Source: Longispora fulva
Lineage (GTDB): Bacteria > Actinomycetota > Actinomycetes > Mycobacteriales > Micromonosporaceae
Assembly: GCF_015751905.1 (NCBI RefSeq)
Contig: NZ_JADOUF010000001.1
Span: 248,001 to 312,000, forward strand
Reading direction: 5' to 3'
DNA: 64,000 nucleotides
The notes beneath the pieces are model-generated. The model did not search any database, was not told the DNA's origin, and saw only the letters and a list, made by a program, of their open reading frames with translations. Position numbers and translations under genes: made by a program. Below are positions 46,144 to 55,104 of the stretch, piece by piece. The stretch's first letter is position 1. Every line of letters begins with the position of its first letter.

Positions 46144-48348
46144 ATGAAACCTCTTATCAGGGCAATCCCCCTCGCAATGGTGATCGGCCTGTTCGGCGCC
46201 GCGCCGGCTCTGGCCGCGACGGATGCGGTCGAGCCGGCCCCGCTGCTGAGCGCGGGACAGTCGGTGGTCGGCGAGTACATCGTGGTGCTGAAGGACAACG
46301 CCGGCCTGGTGCCCGACAACCCGCTGCCGACCTTCGGGCTCACGGCGAGCGAGGCGCGGGTCAAGTACACCTACAACGTCGCACTACGGGGCTTCGCGGC
46401 CTCGCTCACCGACGAGGCGCTGGCGAAGGTCCGGCGCAATCCCGCTGTGAAGTACGTGTCCACGAACGGGATCAACCACATGGCCTCGGCGGCCCCGGTC
46501 ACCCAGGACAACCCGCCGAACTGGGGGCTGGACCGGGTCGACCAGGCGAACCTGCCGCTGGACAAGAAGTACACCTACAACGCCGACGGATCCGGGGTGC
46601 GGATCTATGTCGTGGACGGCGGGATCCGCTCCACGCACACCGACTTCGGCGGCCGGGTCGCGGTCAGCGAGGGCCATTCGATCTTCGACGACGGCAACGG
46701 CACCGAGGACTGTCCCTCCAACGGGCACGGCACCCACGTCGCGAGCACGGCCGGCGGCACCCTCTACGGGGTAGCGAAGAAGGCAACCCTGGTGCCGGTG
46801 CGCCAGTTCCAGGGCTGCAACACGTCCAACACGGACGCCGACGTCGTCAAGGCCACCGACTGGGTGACAGCCAACGCGAAGAAGCCTGCCGTGGCGAACT
46901 TCAGCACCGGCGACCCGGACCTGACCCACCCGACCGTCGACGACGCGATCGAACGGCTCAGCGACTCCGGGGTGACCGTGGTGGTCGCTGCGGGCAACAA
47001 CTCCAAGGACGCGTGCCAGACCTCGCCGTCGAACCGGAAGAAGCTGATCTCGATCGGCGCGATCGACAACACCGACTCCTTCGATGTCGGCACCGACTGG
47101 GGCACGTGCGTCGACCTGTTCGCGCCCGGAGTGAACATCGTCGCCGCCAACGCCGCAGCCGACACCGGCTCGACCACGAAGTCCGGCACGTCGATGGCGT
47201 GCCCGCACGCGGCCGGCGCCGCAGCCCTCTACCTGCAGGGCAACCCGACCGCGACGCCCGCGCAGGTCGAGGCCGCCCTGGTCAACGCCGCCTCGAACGT
47301 CACCATCAAGAACGTGCCCGGCACCGGTTCGCCGAGCAAGGTGCTCAACATCAGCTCCTTCGGCGGCGGCACCACGACGAACGACTACTCCCTGGCCGTC
47401 AGCCCCGGCTCCGGGACCGTCAATGCCGGCTCCTCGGTGACCGCGACCGTGTCCACCTCGGTCGTGGCGGGCACCCCGACCGCGATCACCCTGACGGCCA
47501 CGGGCCTGCCGTCCGGGGCCACGGCGTCGTTCAGCGCGAGCACGGTGACGCCCGGCGCCTCGTCTACCCTGACCGTCGCCACCTCGGCCACCACCCCGCC
47601 GGGCACCTACCCGGTGACCGTCACCGGCACCGGCTCGGCGACCCACACCGCCACCTACAGCCTCACCGTGACCGGAACCGGGCCGACGACGAACGACTTC
47701 TCGGTGTCGCTGAACCCGTCGTCCGGGTCCGTGCCGGCCGGCGGCACGGGCACGTTCTCGGTATCCACGGCCGTCGTGTCCGGCAGCCCTGAGACGGTCG
47801 CGCTGACCGCGAGCATGGGCGGCGTCGGCCCGGTCGGGATCGGGGTCGCCTTCAACCCGGCCAGCGTCCAGACCGGCGGGTCGTCCACAGCCACCGTGAC
47901 CGTCGGCGCCTCCGTGCCGGCCGGGACGTACGCCCTCACCGTGGTGGCGTCCGGATCGGTGACCCGCACCGCCGAGTACCAGCTGACGGTGTCCACCTCC
48001 AGCGGACGCACCTTCCGCAGCGACACCGACTACCCGATCCGGGACAACACCCGGATCTTCAGCCCCGTGTCGTCGACCGCGACCGGCCAGGCCGCCAACC
48101 CGGTGACGGTGAAACTCGCCATCACCCACCCGTGCTCCGAGGACCTGGGCGTCACGCTCGTGGCCCCGGGCGGGCAGCTCTACACCCTGAAGTACAGCGG
48201 GGGCTGGGACTGCACCGCGTGGACCGGGGAGCGGTCCTTCACCGTGCCGAACGTCAGCTCGCCCGCGACGGGTACCTGGCAGCTGCGGGTGACCGACTAC
48301 GGCTACGGCGACGAGGGCACCCTCGACTGGTGGTCGGTGACCCTCTAG
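46144..48348 (+). CDS. Secreted subtilisin-like protease (S8) with I9 propeptide, two Ig-like repeats and a P domain
   Basis: A 734-residue exported protease. After the signal peptide ([20 protein letters not shown]) comes an inhibitor-I9-type propeptide ([12 protein letters not shown] to AVKYVSTNG). The S8 catalytic domain has Asp in IYVVDGGI, His in NGHGTHVAS and Ser in [12 protein letters not shown]. Two Ig-like repeats (starting DYSLAVSP and DFSVSLNP) and a P domain ([14 protein letters not shown] to DWWSVTL) complete it, nearly the same order as in the divergent S1 protease. The ATG at 46144 is preceded by GTGGCC; the nearest GGAGG is about 20 bases upstream, so the message may be leaderless. 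Confidence 0.92.
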   Translation: MKPLIRAIPLAMVIGLFGAAPALAATDAVEPAPLLSAGQSVVGEYIVVLKDNAGLVPDNPLPTFGLTASEARVKYTYNVALRGFAASLTDEALAKVRRNPAVKYVSTNGINHMASAAPVTQDNPPNWGLDRVDQANLPLDKKYTYNADGSGVRIYVVDGGIRSTHTDFGGRVAVSEGHSIFDDGNGTEDCPSNGHGTHVASTAGGTLYGVAKKATLVPVRQFQGCNTSNTDADVVKATDWVTANAKKPAVANFSTGDPDLTHPTVDDAIERLSDSGVTVVVAAGNNSKDACQTSPSNRKKLISIGAIDNTDSFDVGTDWGTCVDLFAPGVNIVAANAAADTGSTTKSGTSMACPHAAGAAALYLQGNPTATPAQVEAALVNAASNVTIKNVPGTGSPSKVLNISSFGGGTTTNDYSLAVSPGSGTVNAGSSVTATVSTSVVAGTPTAITLTATGLPSGATASFSASTVTPGASSTLTVATSATTPPGTYPVTVTGTGSATHTATYSLTVTGTGPTTNDFSVSLNPSSGSVPAGGTGTFSVSTAVVSGSPETVALTASMGGVGPVGIGVAFNPASVQTGGSSTATVTVGASVPAGTYALTVVASGSVTRTAEYQLTVSTSSGRTFRSDTDYPIRDNTRIFSPVSSTATGQAANPVTVKLAITHPCSEDLGVTLVAPGGQLYTLKYSGGWDCTAWTGERSFTVPNVSSPATGTWQLRVTDYGYGDEGTLDWWSVTL

Positions 48349-48363
48349 CCCGCCCGACAGCGT

Positions 48364-48392
48364 GGGGCCGTGGTCCCGGACGCCACGGCCCC
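48364..48392 (+). terminator. Terminator of the subtilisin gene
   Basis: A perfect 10-bp stem, GGGGCCGTGG with CCACGGCCCC, and a 9-base loop, 15 bp past the stop. Confidence 0.75.
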
Positions 48393-48479
48393 GCGATCGG
48401 CGGTCCGGCCCCATGCTGTCCGCGCGCGCCTCGACGACCCGGCCTCTCGAACAGCGCCCCCGGCCGCTGAACTGCGGAG

Positions 48480-48524
48480 CAAGGGTTTTCTCCGTTTCAG
48501 GAGCACGCGCGCGCTGCCTACCGT
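48480..48524 (+). promoter_or_regulatory. CAAGGG box 3 with TACCGT element
   Basis: CAAGGGTTTTCTCCGTTTC at 48480-48498; TACCGT begins at 48519, exactly 39 bp from the box start. It lies about 65 bp upstream of the first streptogrisin-like gene. Confidence 0.75.
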
Positions 48525-48588
48525 TCACCAGTGCCAGTGATCCACGTCACCGGCACGCAACACATCCGCGCAACCAAGGAGTCACACA

Positions 48589-50191
48589 GTGGCGTTCACA
48601 CACAAGAAGCGGGCTGCGGGGGGCGCTTTCGGTGCGCTCGCGTTCGCGGTGCTCGGCGTCGGGGCGATCATGCCCGCCTTCGCCGGTACCCCCCGCGCCC
48701 ACCGACGCGGCGTCGCCGGAACTGGTCGCGTCGCTGTCGCGCGATCTGGGCATCACCCCGCAGCAGGCCCTCACCCGGCTCGCCCAGCAGGACGCGGCAC
48801 ACGCGGTCGCCGGCAGGCTCGGTGTGGAGTTCACCTCCGCGTCGTGGTTTGACCCCGCCACCGGGAAGCTGAACGTCGCGGTCACCGACGCCGCCGGCGC
48901 CGACCGGGTACGGGCGGCCGGGGCCGTACCGAAGATCGTCACCCGCTCACAGGGCGAGCTGGCCGGGCTGGCGGGCAACATCGGCAACCTCGCCGCCGGG
49001 GTGCCCGGGGTCAACGGCTGGGCGGTGGATCCGCGCACGAACACCGTGACGGTCACCGTCAACAGAAACGCCCGCACGGAACGCACCGAGGCGTTCGTCA
49101 GCCGGCTCAAGGCCCTCGGCGACGTGATCCGGGTCGTGGATACCACCTCCGCCCAGCACCAGCAGTCCGGGGTGGTCACCAACGGCGACCCATGGTGGCC
49201 GGGCACCGAGACGAACTGCTCGATCGGATTCGCGGCCGCCGACTCCTCCGGTGGCCAGCACTTCCTCACCGCCGGGCACTGCACGAACGACGTCAACCAG
49301 GCCGCCTACGGCAAGAACTCGTCTGGCTCGAAGGGGGAGCAGCTCGGCACCTCCAACACGGGCGGCAGCCGCAGCGTCAACGGCAACGAGGGCGACATGG
49401 GAGTCGTCGCCGTCAACCAGAACGGCTGGACGCTGAGCAACGCCGTCAACACGTGGGGCGCGGCGCCGGTCAGCGTCAACGGCAGTGCCGACGCGGTCGT
49501 CGGAGACGCGATCTGTCACTCCGGCAACACCACGCACCTGCGGTGCGGCACGGTCACCGAGGTCAACAAGTCCATCCAGTACGTCGACGCCAACGGCAAC
49601 CCGACCGTGCGCGTCGACGGGCTCACCCAGACCAACGCGTGCTCCAACGCCGGTGACTCCGGCGGCGCGTACTACATGGGCTCGGGCAGCACGGCCAAGG
49701 CCGTCGGCCTGCACTCCGGCGGCGGCAACCCCTGCGGACAAAGTGACCCGGACACCACCTTCCAGCCGCTCAACGAGGCGCTGCAGAAGTGGAACCTGAC
49801 CCTGTACACGGGCGGCGCGCAGCCGACCAGCTCGCCCACGGTCAAGCCCACCGCGTCCCCGACCGTTTCCCCGACCGTGCGGCCCACCGCCTCGCCGACC
49901 GCCAGCCCGACCGGTGCGCCGGGCGCGACGGTCACCGTCACCAACCCGGGCAACCAGTGGAGCTTCGCCGGCTGGCAGGCCTTCGCCGTCCAGATCCGGG
50001 CCACCGACAGCAAGGGCCTGCCGCTGACCTACACGGCCACCGGCCTGCCGGCGGGGCTGGCCATCAGTTCCTCCGGTCAGATCACCGGGACCCCGACCAG
50101 CGTCGGCACCTCCACGGTGAAGGTGACGGCGACCGACTCGGGCGGCGCGTCGGGGAGCACCACGTTCAGCTGGCAGGTCACCGGCTGGTAG
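48589..50191 (+). CDS. Secreted streptogrisin-like serine protease with a frameshift between signal peptide and propeptide
   Basis: AAGGAG and GTG 48589 start a perfect signal peptide (GAFGALAFAVLGVGAIMPAFAG). The rest of the protein lies in another frame: removing one C from the six-C run at 48689-48694 joins the signal directly to a propeptide (APTDAASPELVASLSRDLGI). The mature S1E-type protease has His in FLTAGHC, Asp in NEGDMGVVAV and Ser in AGDSGGAYY. A Pro/Thr/Ser linker and a putative Ig (He_PIG-like) domain follow. Apart from that base the gene is intact and closely resembles the gene at 60669. As written no exported product would form. Sequencing error, recent mutation or slipped-strand switching are all possible. 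Confidence 0.87.
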
Positions 50192-50306
50192 TCGCCGCCG
50201 GCCGGGAGCTCTGTCTGCTCGGACTCCCGGCCCGCGGTCCACGACCGCTACGCCGCCCACACCGAGAAGGTCGCTCGGGAACAAAGACCTCCTGTGAGGG
50301 GAGAGG

Positions 50307-50347
50307 AAGGGCCGGTTCCGGGACGTCGCTCCCCGGAGCCGGCCCTT
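50307..50347 (+). terminator. Terminator, duplicated copy 1
   Basis: A 16-bp stem, AAGGGCCGGTTCCGGG with CCCGGAGCCGGCCCTT (one mismatch), followed by T residues. A close copy, with similar flanks, occurs at 60531-60572. Confidence 0.8.
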
Positions 50348-50383
50348 TCCCCGCAGTCCCCGGTGATGGGAAAGCGGTCAGGA

Positions 50384-50402
50384 CAAGGGTTTCCTCTGCT
50401 TC
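50384..50402 (+). promoter_or_regulatory. CAAGGG box 4
   Basis: CAAGGGTTTCCTCTGCTTC. The region 39 bp on is only GAGGCT, a poor match. It precedes the small relic gene and the HTH paralogue B. Confidence 0.55.
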
Positions 50403-50486
50403 GCCGGGCGGGGCCGAGGGGTGAGGCTGGGTCTCCCATCCCATGAGCTGCCCCGGTCGGGTGCGGTCTCCTTCTAAGGATCTGCC

Positions 50487-50663
50487 ATGGCACGAACCCC
50501 CCTCGGTACCCGCACCTGTCCGCTGACCGGGGTCACGCTGCTGGCCGGCGCGGCGACGTCGGCGTTTCAGCCCAACGGCACCTACCGCCGGTCGACGGTC
50601 TCCGGAACGCACAAGGCCGACAGCGGCGCGGGTGGCTACACCCTCGCGGTCACCAGACCGTGA
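50487..50663 (+). CDS. Small exported-peptide-like gene, probably a remnant of a secreted hydrolase
   Basis: A 58-residue ORF with ribosome-binding site AAGGA 6 bases before the ATG. The N-terminus looks like a weak signal peptide (CPLTGVTLLAGAATSAF). The end (TYRRSTVSGTHKAD, then GGYTLAVTRP) looks like pieces of the pre-peptidase C-terminal domain of secreted proteases. A large internal deletion of a protease gene that kept the promoter box and both ends would produce this. It ends 7 bp before the HTH paralogue B gene, so the two should be co-transcribed. Confidence 0.45.
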   Translation: MARTPLGTRTCPLTGVTLLAGAATSAFQPNGTYRRSTVSGTHKADSGAGGYTLAVTRP

Positions 50664-50670
50664 CCAGCCG

Positions 50671-51612
50671 ATGACCGCCAACGGCCCTGGCCGGAACCCG
50701 TCCTCGGACGGCTCCGCCGAAGTGGCACAGACGTTCGCCGACGCGTTGCGAACAGCGGTGGGCGCCACCGACCTGAGCCTGCAACGGATGCGTCACCGCC
50801 TGGACCTGCTCGGCATCAGCATCAGCGTCGCGACCCTCAGCTACTGGCAGTCGGGTCAGCGACTGCCGTCCCGACGCCATACCCGGGCCGTGCTACCGGC
50901 CCTGGAGTCCGTCCTGGCCCTGCCACCGGGCACATTGTCGAGCCTGGTTCGTCATCCTGGACCTCGGACACGGTCCGATGCGCCCAGTATCCTGGCGGAG
51001 GGCGGACTGTGGCCGGATCCCGCCAGGGTGTCGTCGCTGCTGGGGCAGGTGGACACCCGGTGGGACCACCGCCTGACCCGAATCAGCCAGCACGACCGGG
51101 TCCTGGTGAACGCCGATCGCACGGAGCACTCCCTGTGGTCCATGCAGGTGCTGCGCGCCATCGTCGACGGCCCCGACCGGTGGGTCGCCGTCGTACACCG
51201 CGTCGATGAACCTGCATGCCCACCGCCGGTTGTCACGGGTCTGCGCAACTGTCACCTGGGCCGCCTGGTGCATGATCGAGAGTCCGGTCTTCTCGCGACG
51301 GAGCTGTTGTTCGACCGACCGCTGATGCGCGGCGAGACGTTGATCACCGAACACCTCCTCACCTTCGGCCGTCCGGCGCCGCTGGCGTTCCACTACGAAC
51401 GCAAACTGCCCTACCGGGTACGGATGTACACCCAGGAGGTGTGCTTCGCCTCTTCCGCACGGCCCCGGCGGATCCGGAGCCTGTCGCGTCCCGCCGACGG
51501 GATCAGCTGGAACCTCGTGCGGGATCTGCACCTCAACGCCTCGTCGCGGGCGCATCTGGTCCTCCTCGACGCGGATCCCGGCGTCTATGGCACGGAATGG
51601 GACTGGGGTTAG
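50671..51612 (+). CDS. Putative HTH regulator of the uncharacterised family (paralogue B)
   Basis: A 313-residue protein with the family's N-terminal helix-turn-helix (MRHRLDLLGISISVATLSYW, then QSGQRLPS) and a helix LESVLALPPGTLSSLV. The C-terminal beta-rich half has ATELLFDRPLMRGETLITEH and ends GVYGTEWDWG. It aligns along its length with the genes at 15861-16772 and 52194-53054. It lies 7 bp after the small relic gene and downstream of box 4, inside the protease island, so it may respond to or control this regulon (inference). It has no strong ribosome-binding site of its own; translation is perhaps coupled. Its stop overlaps the convergent gene by 4 bp. Confidence 0.72.
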   Translation: MTANGPGRNPSSDGSAEVAQTFADALRTAVGATDLSLQRMRHRLDLLGISISVATLSYWQSGQRLPSRRHTRAVLPALESVLALPPGTLSSLVRHPGPRTRSDAPSILAEGGLWPDPARVSSLLGQVDTRWDHRLTRISQHDRVLVNADRTEHSLWSMQVLRAIVDGPDRWVAVVHRVDEPACPPPVVTGLRNCHLGRLVHDRESGLLATELLFDRPLMRGETLITEHLLTFGRPAPLAFHYERKLPYRVRMYTQEVCFASSARPRRIRSLSRPADGISWNLVRDLHLNASSRAHLVLLDADPGVYGTEWDWG

Positions 51613-51947
51613 TCCGCCGAGGGTTCGTCCGCCCGGTCGGGCCGCTCGTCCTCAGCGTCGGGCCCAGTTGGTGGCGACGGGTCAACAGGGTCGTGGCACC
51701 GGCGTGACCGGTCGGCGCGGAACCGTGCGTGTGACGGGTACTCCAGATGCAGTCCCCCGCGCAGCCATGCCTCCGCCCACTGGCGCATCCCGAACGGCCA
51801 CAGGTGCAGGCATGTCGGACGTGAATCCGATACGGCGGGATCACCGACATCGAGGTCGAACTGTTCGAGGGACATGGCGGCCGGTCCGTCGACCGCCTCC
51901 GTCGGGTTGCACTCGGGCGCACCGTCCCCAGCGGCCTGCTCGACCAC
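51609..51947 (-). CDS. Hypothetical protein with strong ribosome-binding site
   Basis: A 112-residue protein. AAAGGAG lies 6 bases before GTG 51947. The middle (RPTCLHLWPFGMRQWAEAWL and HLEYPSHARF) is well-behaved coding sequence; the end is Pro/Asp-rich and disordered. No family was recognised. It is on the same strand as paralogue C upstream. Between them (51948-52193) is a short AT-richer segment and a possible minus-strand relic near 52105-52200. Confidence 0.5.
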   Translation of the reverse strand: MVEQAAGDGAPECNPTEAVDGPAAMSLEQFDLDVGDPAVSDSRPTCLHLWPFGMRQWAEAWLRGGLHLEYPSHARFRADRSRRCHDPVDPSPPTGPDAEDERPDRADEPSAD

Positions 51948-52193
51948 GGGCAGCTCCTTTCCTCGCGTCGCAGAAGACTCATGTGGAGTGTGGAGGGACC
52001 ACCATCGCCGGTCAATAAGCAATGAAAAAGGTGAATTGTCAACAATGCGAGTCCTGCGCCGCCCCCCGGTGTCAGGCGGCCGGCGCAGGTCACCCGGTCG
52101 GTCAGCCGGCCACGGCGTCGGCGTGCTCCCACTCCAGATCGCGGGTGTACGGCGACCGGCACCCGATCCAGTGCCGGTACATCCGCACCCTGT

Positions 52194-53054
52194 TCACCAT
52201 TCCCAACGAACTCCGGTCGCCCCTCTGGGACAGTCGCGGGTCAGGGACACCGCGACCGTGTCGGCGTCGAGAGTCAGTGGTCGCGTGCGTACCACTCCGC
52301 CCGCAGGAGCCACGAACTCCCAACACCGGGCCGGACGCAGGGCAGGGTCGAAGTGGACCTCGGTCACCTGCTGGGGGACGGGATTCTGGTGGAAGTGCGT
52401 CATCGCGGACTCCACCCGGGGCGGGTCGCACACGACCTCGTACTCGACCATGACAGTTTCGCCCCGTGACAGGGCCCCGTCGAGCAGCAGCTCGGTGAGC
52501 CGGCGGCGCGCGCCAAATGGCTGCGTGCGGCCCACGGCGCAGTTGCGCAGTGGCGTGATGTGCGGAGCCCGGTTTCCCTTGTCCGTCATCGTGAGCACCA
52601 TCAGGCGGTCCGGACCGTCGGCTGCGGCGCGGAGCGTCTGCTGGTGGGTCAGCCGTTGGATGGTGCGGTCCGGGCCGACATGGCAATGACCGTGTCCGTT
52701 CACGCTCACCAGTGGGAAGTTCCATCCGGAGCAGAACTTCCTGATGGTGGAAGCGAGTCCGGGAATCGTCGGAAGCCCGGCTGCCGCGTCCTCGCGGAGC
52801 GACTCCAGCATTCCTCGGGTGAGTGCGCCGGTGGGAAGTTCCAGCAGATCCTCGAGGCACACCAGGATGACGGCTGACCGCGGGCTCCTGGGTATGCGGC
52901 GGCCGTCCCTCCAGTAGCTCAATGTTGGTCCGGTGGTGGAGATCCCTCGCCGGCGTAGGTGCGCGACGATGGAGAGCAGGCTCAGGCCACGTGCGGCAAT
53001 TGCCTCACTGAGTACGTGGGCGAGAGAGTCCGGCCGGGGCTCAGGATCAGCCAT
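52194..53054 (-). CDS. Putative HTH regulator of the uncharacterised family (paralogue C)
   Basis: A 286-residue protein. The N-terminal helix-turn-helix region (LLSIVAHLRRRGISTTGPTL, then SYWRDGRRIP) and the helix LEDLLELPTGALTRGM match the other two paralogues. The C-terminal half shows LTELLLDGALSRGETVMVEY and ends GATGVRWEW. It is encoded on the minus strand, 582 bp from the end of paralogue B. A recognisable though weaker CAAGGG box lies 60 bp upstream of its ATG, at promoter distance. Function is unknown; a regulator of the protease genes is a hypothesis. Confidence 0.72.
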   Translation of the reverse strand: MADPEPRPDSLAHVLSEAIAARGLSLLSIVAHLRRRGISTTGPTLSYWRDGRRIPRSPRSAVILVCLEDLLELPTGALTRGMLESLREDAAAGLPTIPGLASTIRKFCSGWNFPLVSVNGHGHCHVGPDRTIQRLTHQQTLRAAADGPDRLMVLTMTDKGNRAPHITPLRNCAVGRTQPFGARRRLTELLLDGALSRGETVMVEYEVVCDPPRVESAMTHFHQNPVPQQVTEVHFDPALRPARCWEFVAPAGGVVRTRPLTLDADTVAVSLTRDCPRGATGVRWEW

Positions 53055-53113
53055 GTTCGTTGTGCAGTCGGCGGTGAAGCATCACTTCATGCTCTACACC
53101 GACGGAGCACAAG

Positions 53114-53132
53114 GATGCGGAGTTCTCCCTTG
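53114..53132 (-). promoter_or_regulatory. CAAGGG box 10 (upstream of HTH paralogue C), degenerate
   Basis: Minus strand CAAGGGAGAACTCCGCATC keeps CAAGGG, CTCCG and the final TC. A TAGAGC element starts 36 bp from the box start, at 53096. Confidence 0.4.
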
Positions 53133-53249
53133 CAAACCCACAAAGCGCAATTGTTAACGACATCGGGGTGGGCACGACGAACTCGTTGCTACTCGGGGGT
53201 ATGCAGAGGCGGCCTACGCGAGGCTTCCCGCTGCGCCGGTTCGTCGAGG

Positions 53250-53393
53250 TCAGGCCGGGTGTTGTACCTGGGCGCCGGGAGTGGTCGGGCCGGGCTTCGG
53301 GGTCGACGGACCCGCTGGTGTCGCGTCAGGGCCGCACGCGGCGATGACGACGAGGACCATGGCGATCAAGGGCAGAACTAGGAGTCGACGCAT
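53250..53393 (-). CDS. Small lipoprotein
   Basis: A 47-residue protein: basic start, hydrophobic core and lipobox IAAC (MRRLLVLPLIAMVLVVIAAC), then a short Pro/Thr/Gly-rich tail. It should be a membrane-anchored lipopeptide of about 28 residues. Box 6 with a perfect TAGCGT element ends 8 bp before its ATG, implying a leaderless transcript under the same control as the proteases. Function is unknown. Confidence 0.55.
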   Translation of the reverse strand: MRRLLVLPLIAMVLVVIAACGPDATPAGPSTPKPGPTTPGAQVQHPA

Positions 53394-53400
53394 CCTGTGG

Positions 53401-53445
53401 ACGCTAGCCACCCGCGATGACTCCAGGAATGGGGGAAACCCCTTG
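53401..53445 (-). promoter_or_regulatory. CAAGGG box 6 with TAGCGT element
   Basis: Minus strand CAAGGGGTTTCCCCCATTC at 53427-53445, with TAGCGT at 53401-53406, again 39 bp from the box start. It forms a divergent pair with box 5. Confidence 0.7.
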
Positions 53446-53532
53446 ACCAGTACCTGCGGGGTGCGTCGGGGCCTGCTTCTGAACGGACCCTCACCGTGCC
53501 ATTTCCCGAGGTGCGCTTCTGACACCTGTGAG

Positions 53533-53576
53533 CAAGGGGATTCTCCGTTTCGGCGGTCCATCGATGTTCATAACGT
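53533..53576 (+). promoter_or_regulatory. CAAGGG box 5 with TAACGT element
   Basis: CAAGGGGATTCTCCGTTTC at 53533-53551; TAACGT at 53571-53576, 38 bp from the box start. Confidence 0.72.
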
Positions 53577-53612
53577 GGCGGACGTTCCCACCCACCACGC
53601 CAAGGGGCCCTC

Positions 53613-55052
53613 ATGCGAAGAATCATCCTCATCCTGCTCGCCGGCCTGGCCGCGGCGCTGCTGCCCGCGGCCGGCGCCCAGGCGGTCAAGGGCGGCACCG
53701 ACACCACGACGGCCGAGTACCCGTGGACGGTGGTCATCACCCGGCCCGGTAGCCCGCATCCGCAGCATGTGTCCTGCGGCGGCGCGCTGGTCCGACCGAA
53801 CAAGGTCCTCACCGCCGCGCACTGCCTGGACGCCACCCTGGGCGACGTCAAGGACAAGACGGTGATGTACGGCCGCGACGACCTGACCACCACGGCCGGC
53901 GTCGAGGCGAAGATCTCCAGCTACTGGGTGCACCCGGACTACGTCTCGGGCAAGCTCGATGGCGACGACATCGCGATCCTCACCCTGGACAAGAACGTCG
54001 GCGCCTCGGTCGTGCAGGTGGCCACTGACCCGGCCACCAACGCCGTGGGGACCAACCTGACGTTGAGCACCTACGGCTTCACGTCCTCGACGCCCACATT
54101 CACCTCGCACATCCAGAAGGCGACACTTCCCATCGTCGAGAACGCCAAGTGCACCGACCTGGGATGGAAGTTCAACGCCGACAAGCAGCTGTGTCTCGGC
54201 CCGACGAAGAACGACACCCTTGGCGTGTGCAAGGGCGACAGCGGCGGCGGGGTGGTCGCCGGCACCCCGGCCACCGGGTACAAGCTCGTGGGCCTGATCG
54301 AGTCCGGTGACACCAACTGCGCCGGCCCGCAGGTCACCTCCCAGCTCACCCACTACGCCGAGATCATCCGACAGCAACTCGACGGCGCGCCCACCCGCGA
54401 CTTCTCCCTGGCGATGAGCCCGGCCGCCGGCACGGTGGCTCCCGGTTCGTCGGCCACGACGACCGTGGCCACCACCACCGTGTCCGGGGAGCCACAGACC
54501 GTCGCGTTGTCGGCCTCGGGCGCGCCGGCTGGGGTGACCGTCACCTTCAACCCGGCCTCGGTAACCACGGGCCAGAACGCGACGGCGACGATCAGCGTTG
54601 CGGCCACCGCGGCCGGCGGCACCTACCCGATCACGGTCTCTGCTTCTGGTACGACCAGCCACACGGCCACCTACACGCTCACCGTCGAGGGCGGCGGCAA
54701 CCCGCCGGGCACCCACACGTTCACCAGCACGAGGACGTACTTCGTCCCCGACCCCGGCAGTGTCGACAGCCCGATCACGGCCACCGGCACCGGATCGGCC
54801 GCCAGTACGGTGACCGTCACGGTGAAGGCCAGCCACTGGTGCGGCGCGGAACTGGCGATCGTGCTCGTCGCACCCGACGGCCGCCAGTACCCCGTGAAGT
54901 CCGCCTCGACCGGCGCGTGCGCCAGCTTCAGCGGCGGCACCTACCAGGTGCCCGGAGTGTCCGCGCCGATCGCGGGGACCTGGACGTTGCGCGTCACCGA
55001 CACGAAGGCCTGGAACTTCGGCGCCCTCAACGGCTGGACGCTCACCGCGTGA
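53613..55052 (+). CDS. Secreted trypsin-like serine protease (S1) with one Ig-like repeat and a P domain
   Basis: A 479-residue exported protease. The signal peptide (MRRIILILLAGLAAALLPAAGA) is followed by an S1 domain starting VKGGTDT, with triad His in TAAHC, Asp in DDIAILTL and Ser in CKGDSGGGVV. One Ig-like repeat (DFSLAMSPAAG to HTATYTLTV) and a shortened P domain (HTFTSTRTYFV to GALNGWTLTA) follow. The S1 domain is clearly different in sequence from that at 44190, so the shared part is the C-terminal architecture. The promoter is box 5; the ATG is at 53613 with only a weak ribosome-binding site. Confidence 0.92.
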   Translation: MRRIILILLAGLAAALLPAAGAQAVKGGTDTTTAEYPWTVVITRPGSPHPQHVSCGGALVRPNKVLTAAHCLDATLGDVKDKTVMYGRDDLTTTAGVEAKISSYWVHPDYVSGKLDGDDIAILTLDKNVGASVVQVATDPATNAVGTNLTLSTYGFTSSTPTFTSHIQKATLPIVENAKCTDLGWKFNADKQLCLGPTKNDTLGVCKGDSGGGVVAGTPATGYKLVGLIESGDTNCAGPQVTSQLTHYAEIIRQQLDGAPTRDFSLAMSPAAGTVAPGSSATTTVATTTVSGEPQTVALSASGAPAGVTVTFNPASVTTGQNATATISVAATAAGGTYPITVSASGTTSHTATYTLTVEGGGNPPGTHTFTSTRTYFVPDPGSVDSPITATGTGSAASTVTVTVKASHWCGAELAIVLVAPDGRQYPVKSASTGACASFSGGTYQVPGVSAPIAGTWTLRVTDTKAWNFGALNGWTLTA

Positions 55053-55061
55053 CCCCACGAC

Positions 55062-55099
55062 GCACCGGCGCCCCCCGAGTCAGCGGGCGGCGCCGGTGC
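55062..55099. terminator. Bidirectional terminator between convergent genes
   Basis: A perfect 11-bp stem, GCACCGGCGCC with GGCGCCGGTGC, and a 16-base loop, between the protease stop (55052) and the MFS stop (55105). Confidence 0.7.
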
Positions 55100-55104
55100 G
55101 GCGG

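Noticed and set aside
49840-49920. Short tandem repeats resembling a minisatellite
   Set aside because: They encode the Pro/Thr/Ser linker of the streptogrisin-like protease (TASPTVSPTV type) and are explained by it.
52105-52200. Possible short ORF on the minus strand ending in YTRDLEWEHADAVAG
   Set aside because: The segment has no usable start between paralogue C and the next gene and could not be assigned; it may be a relic.
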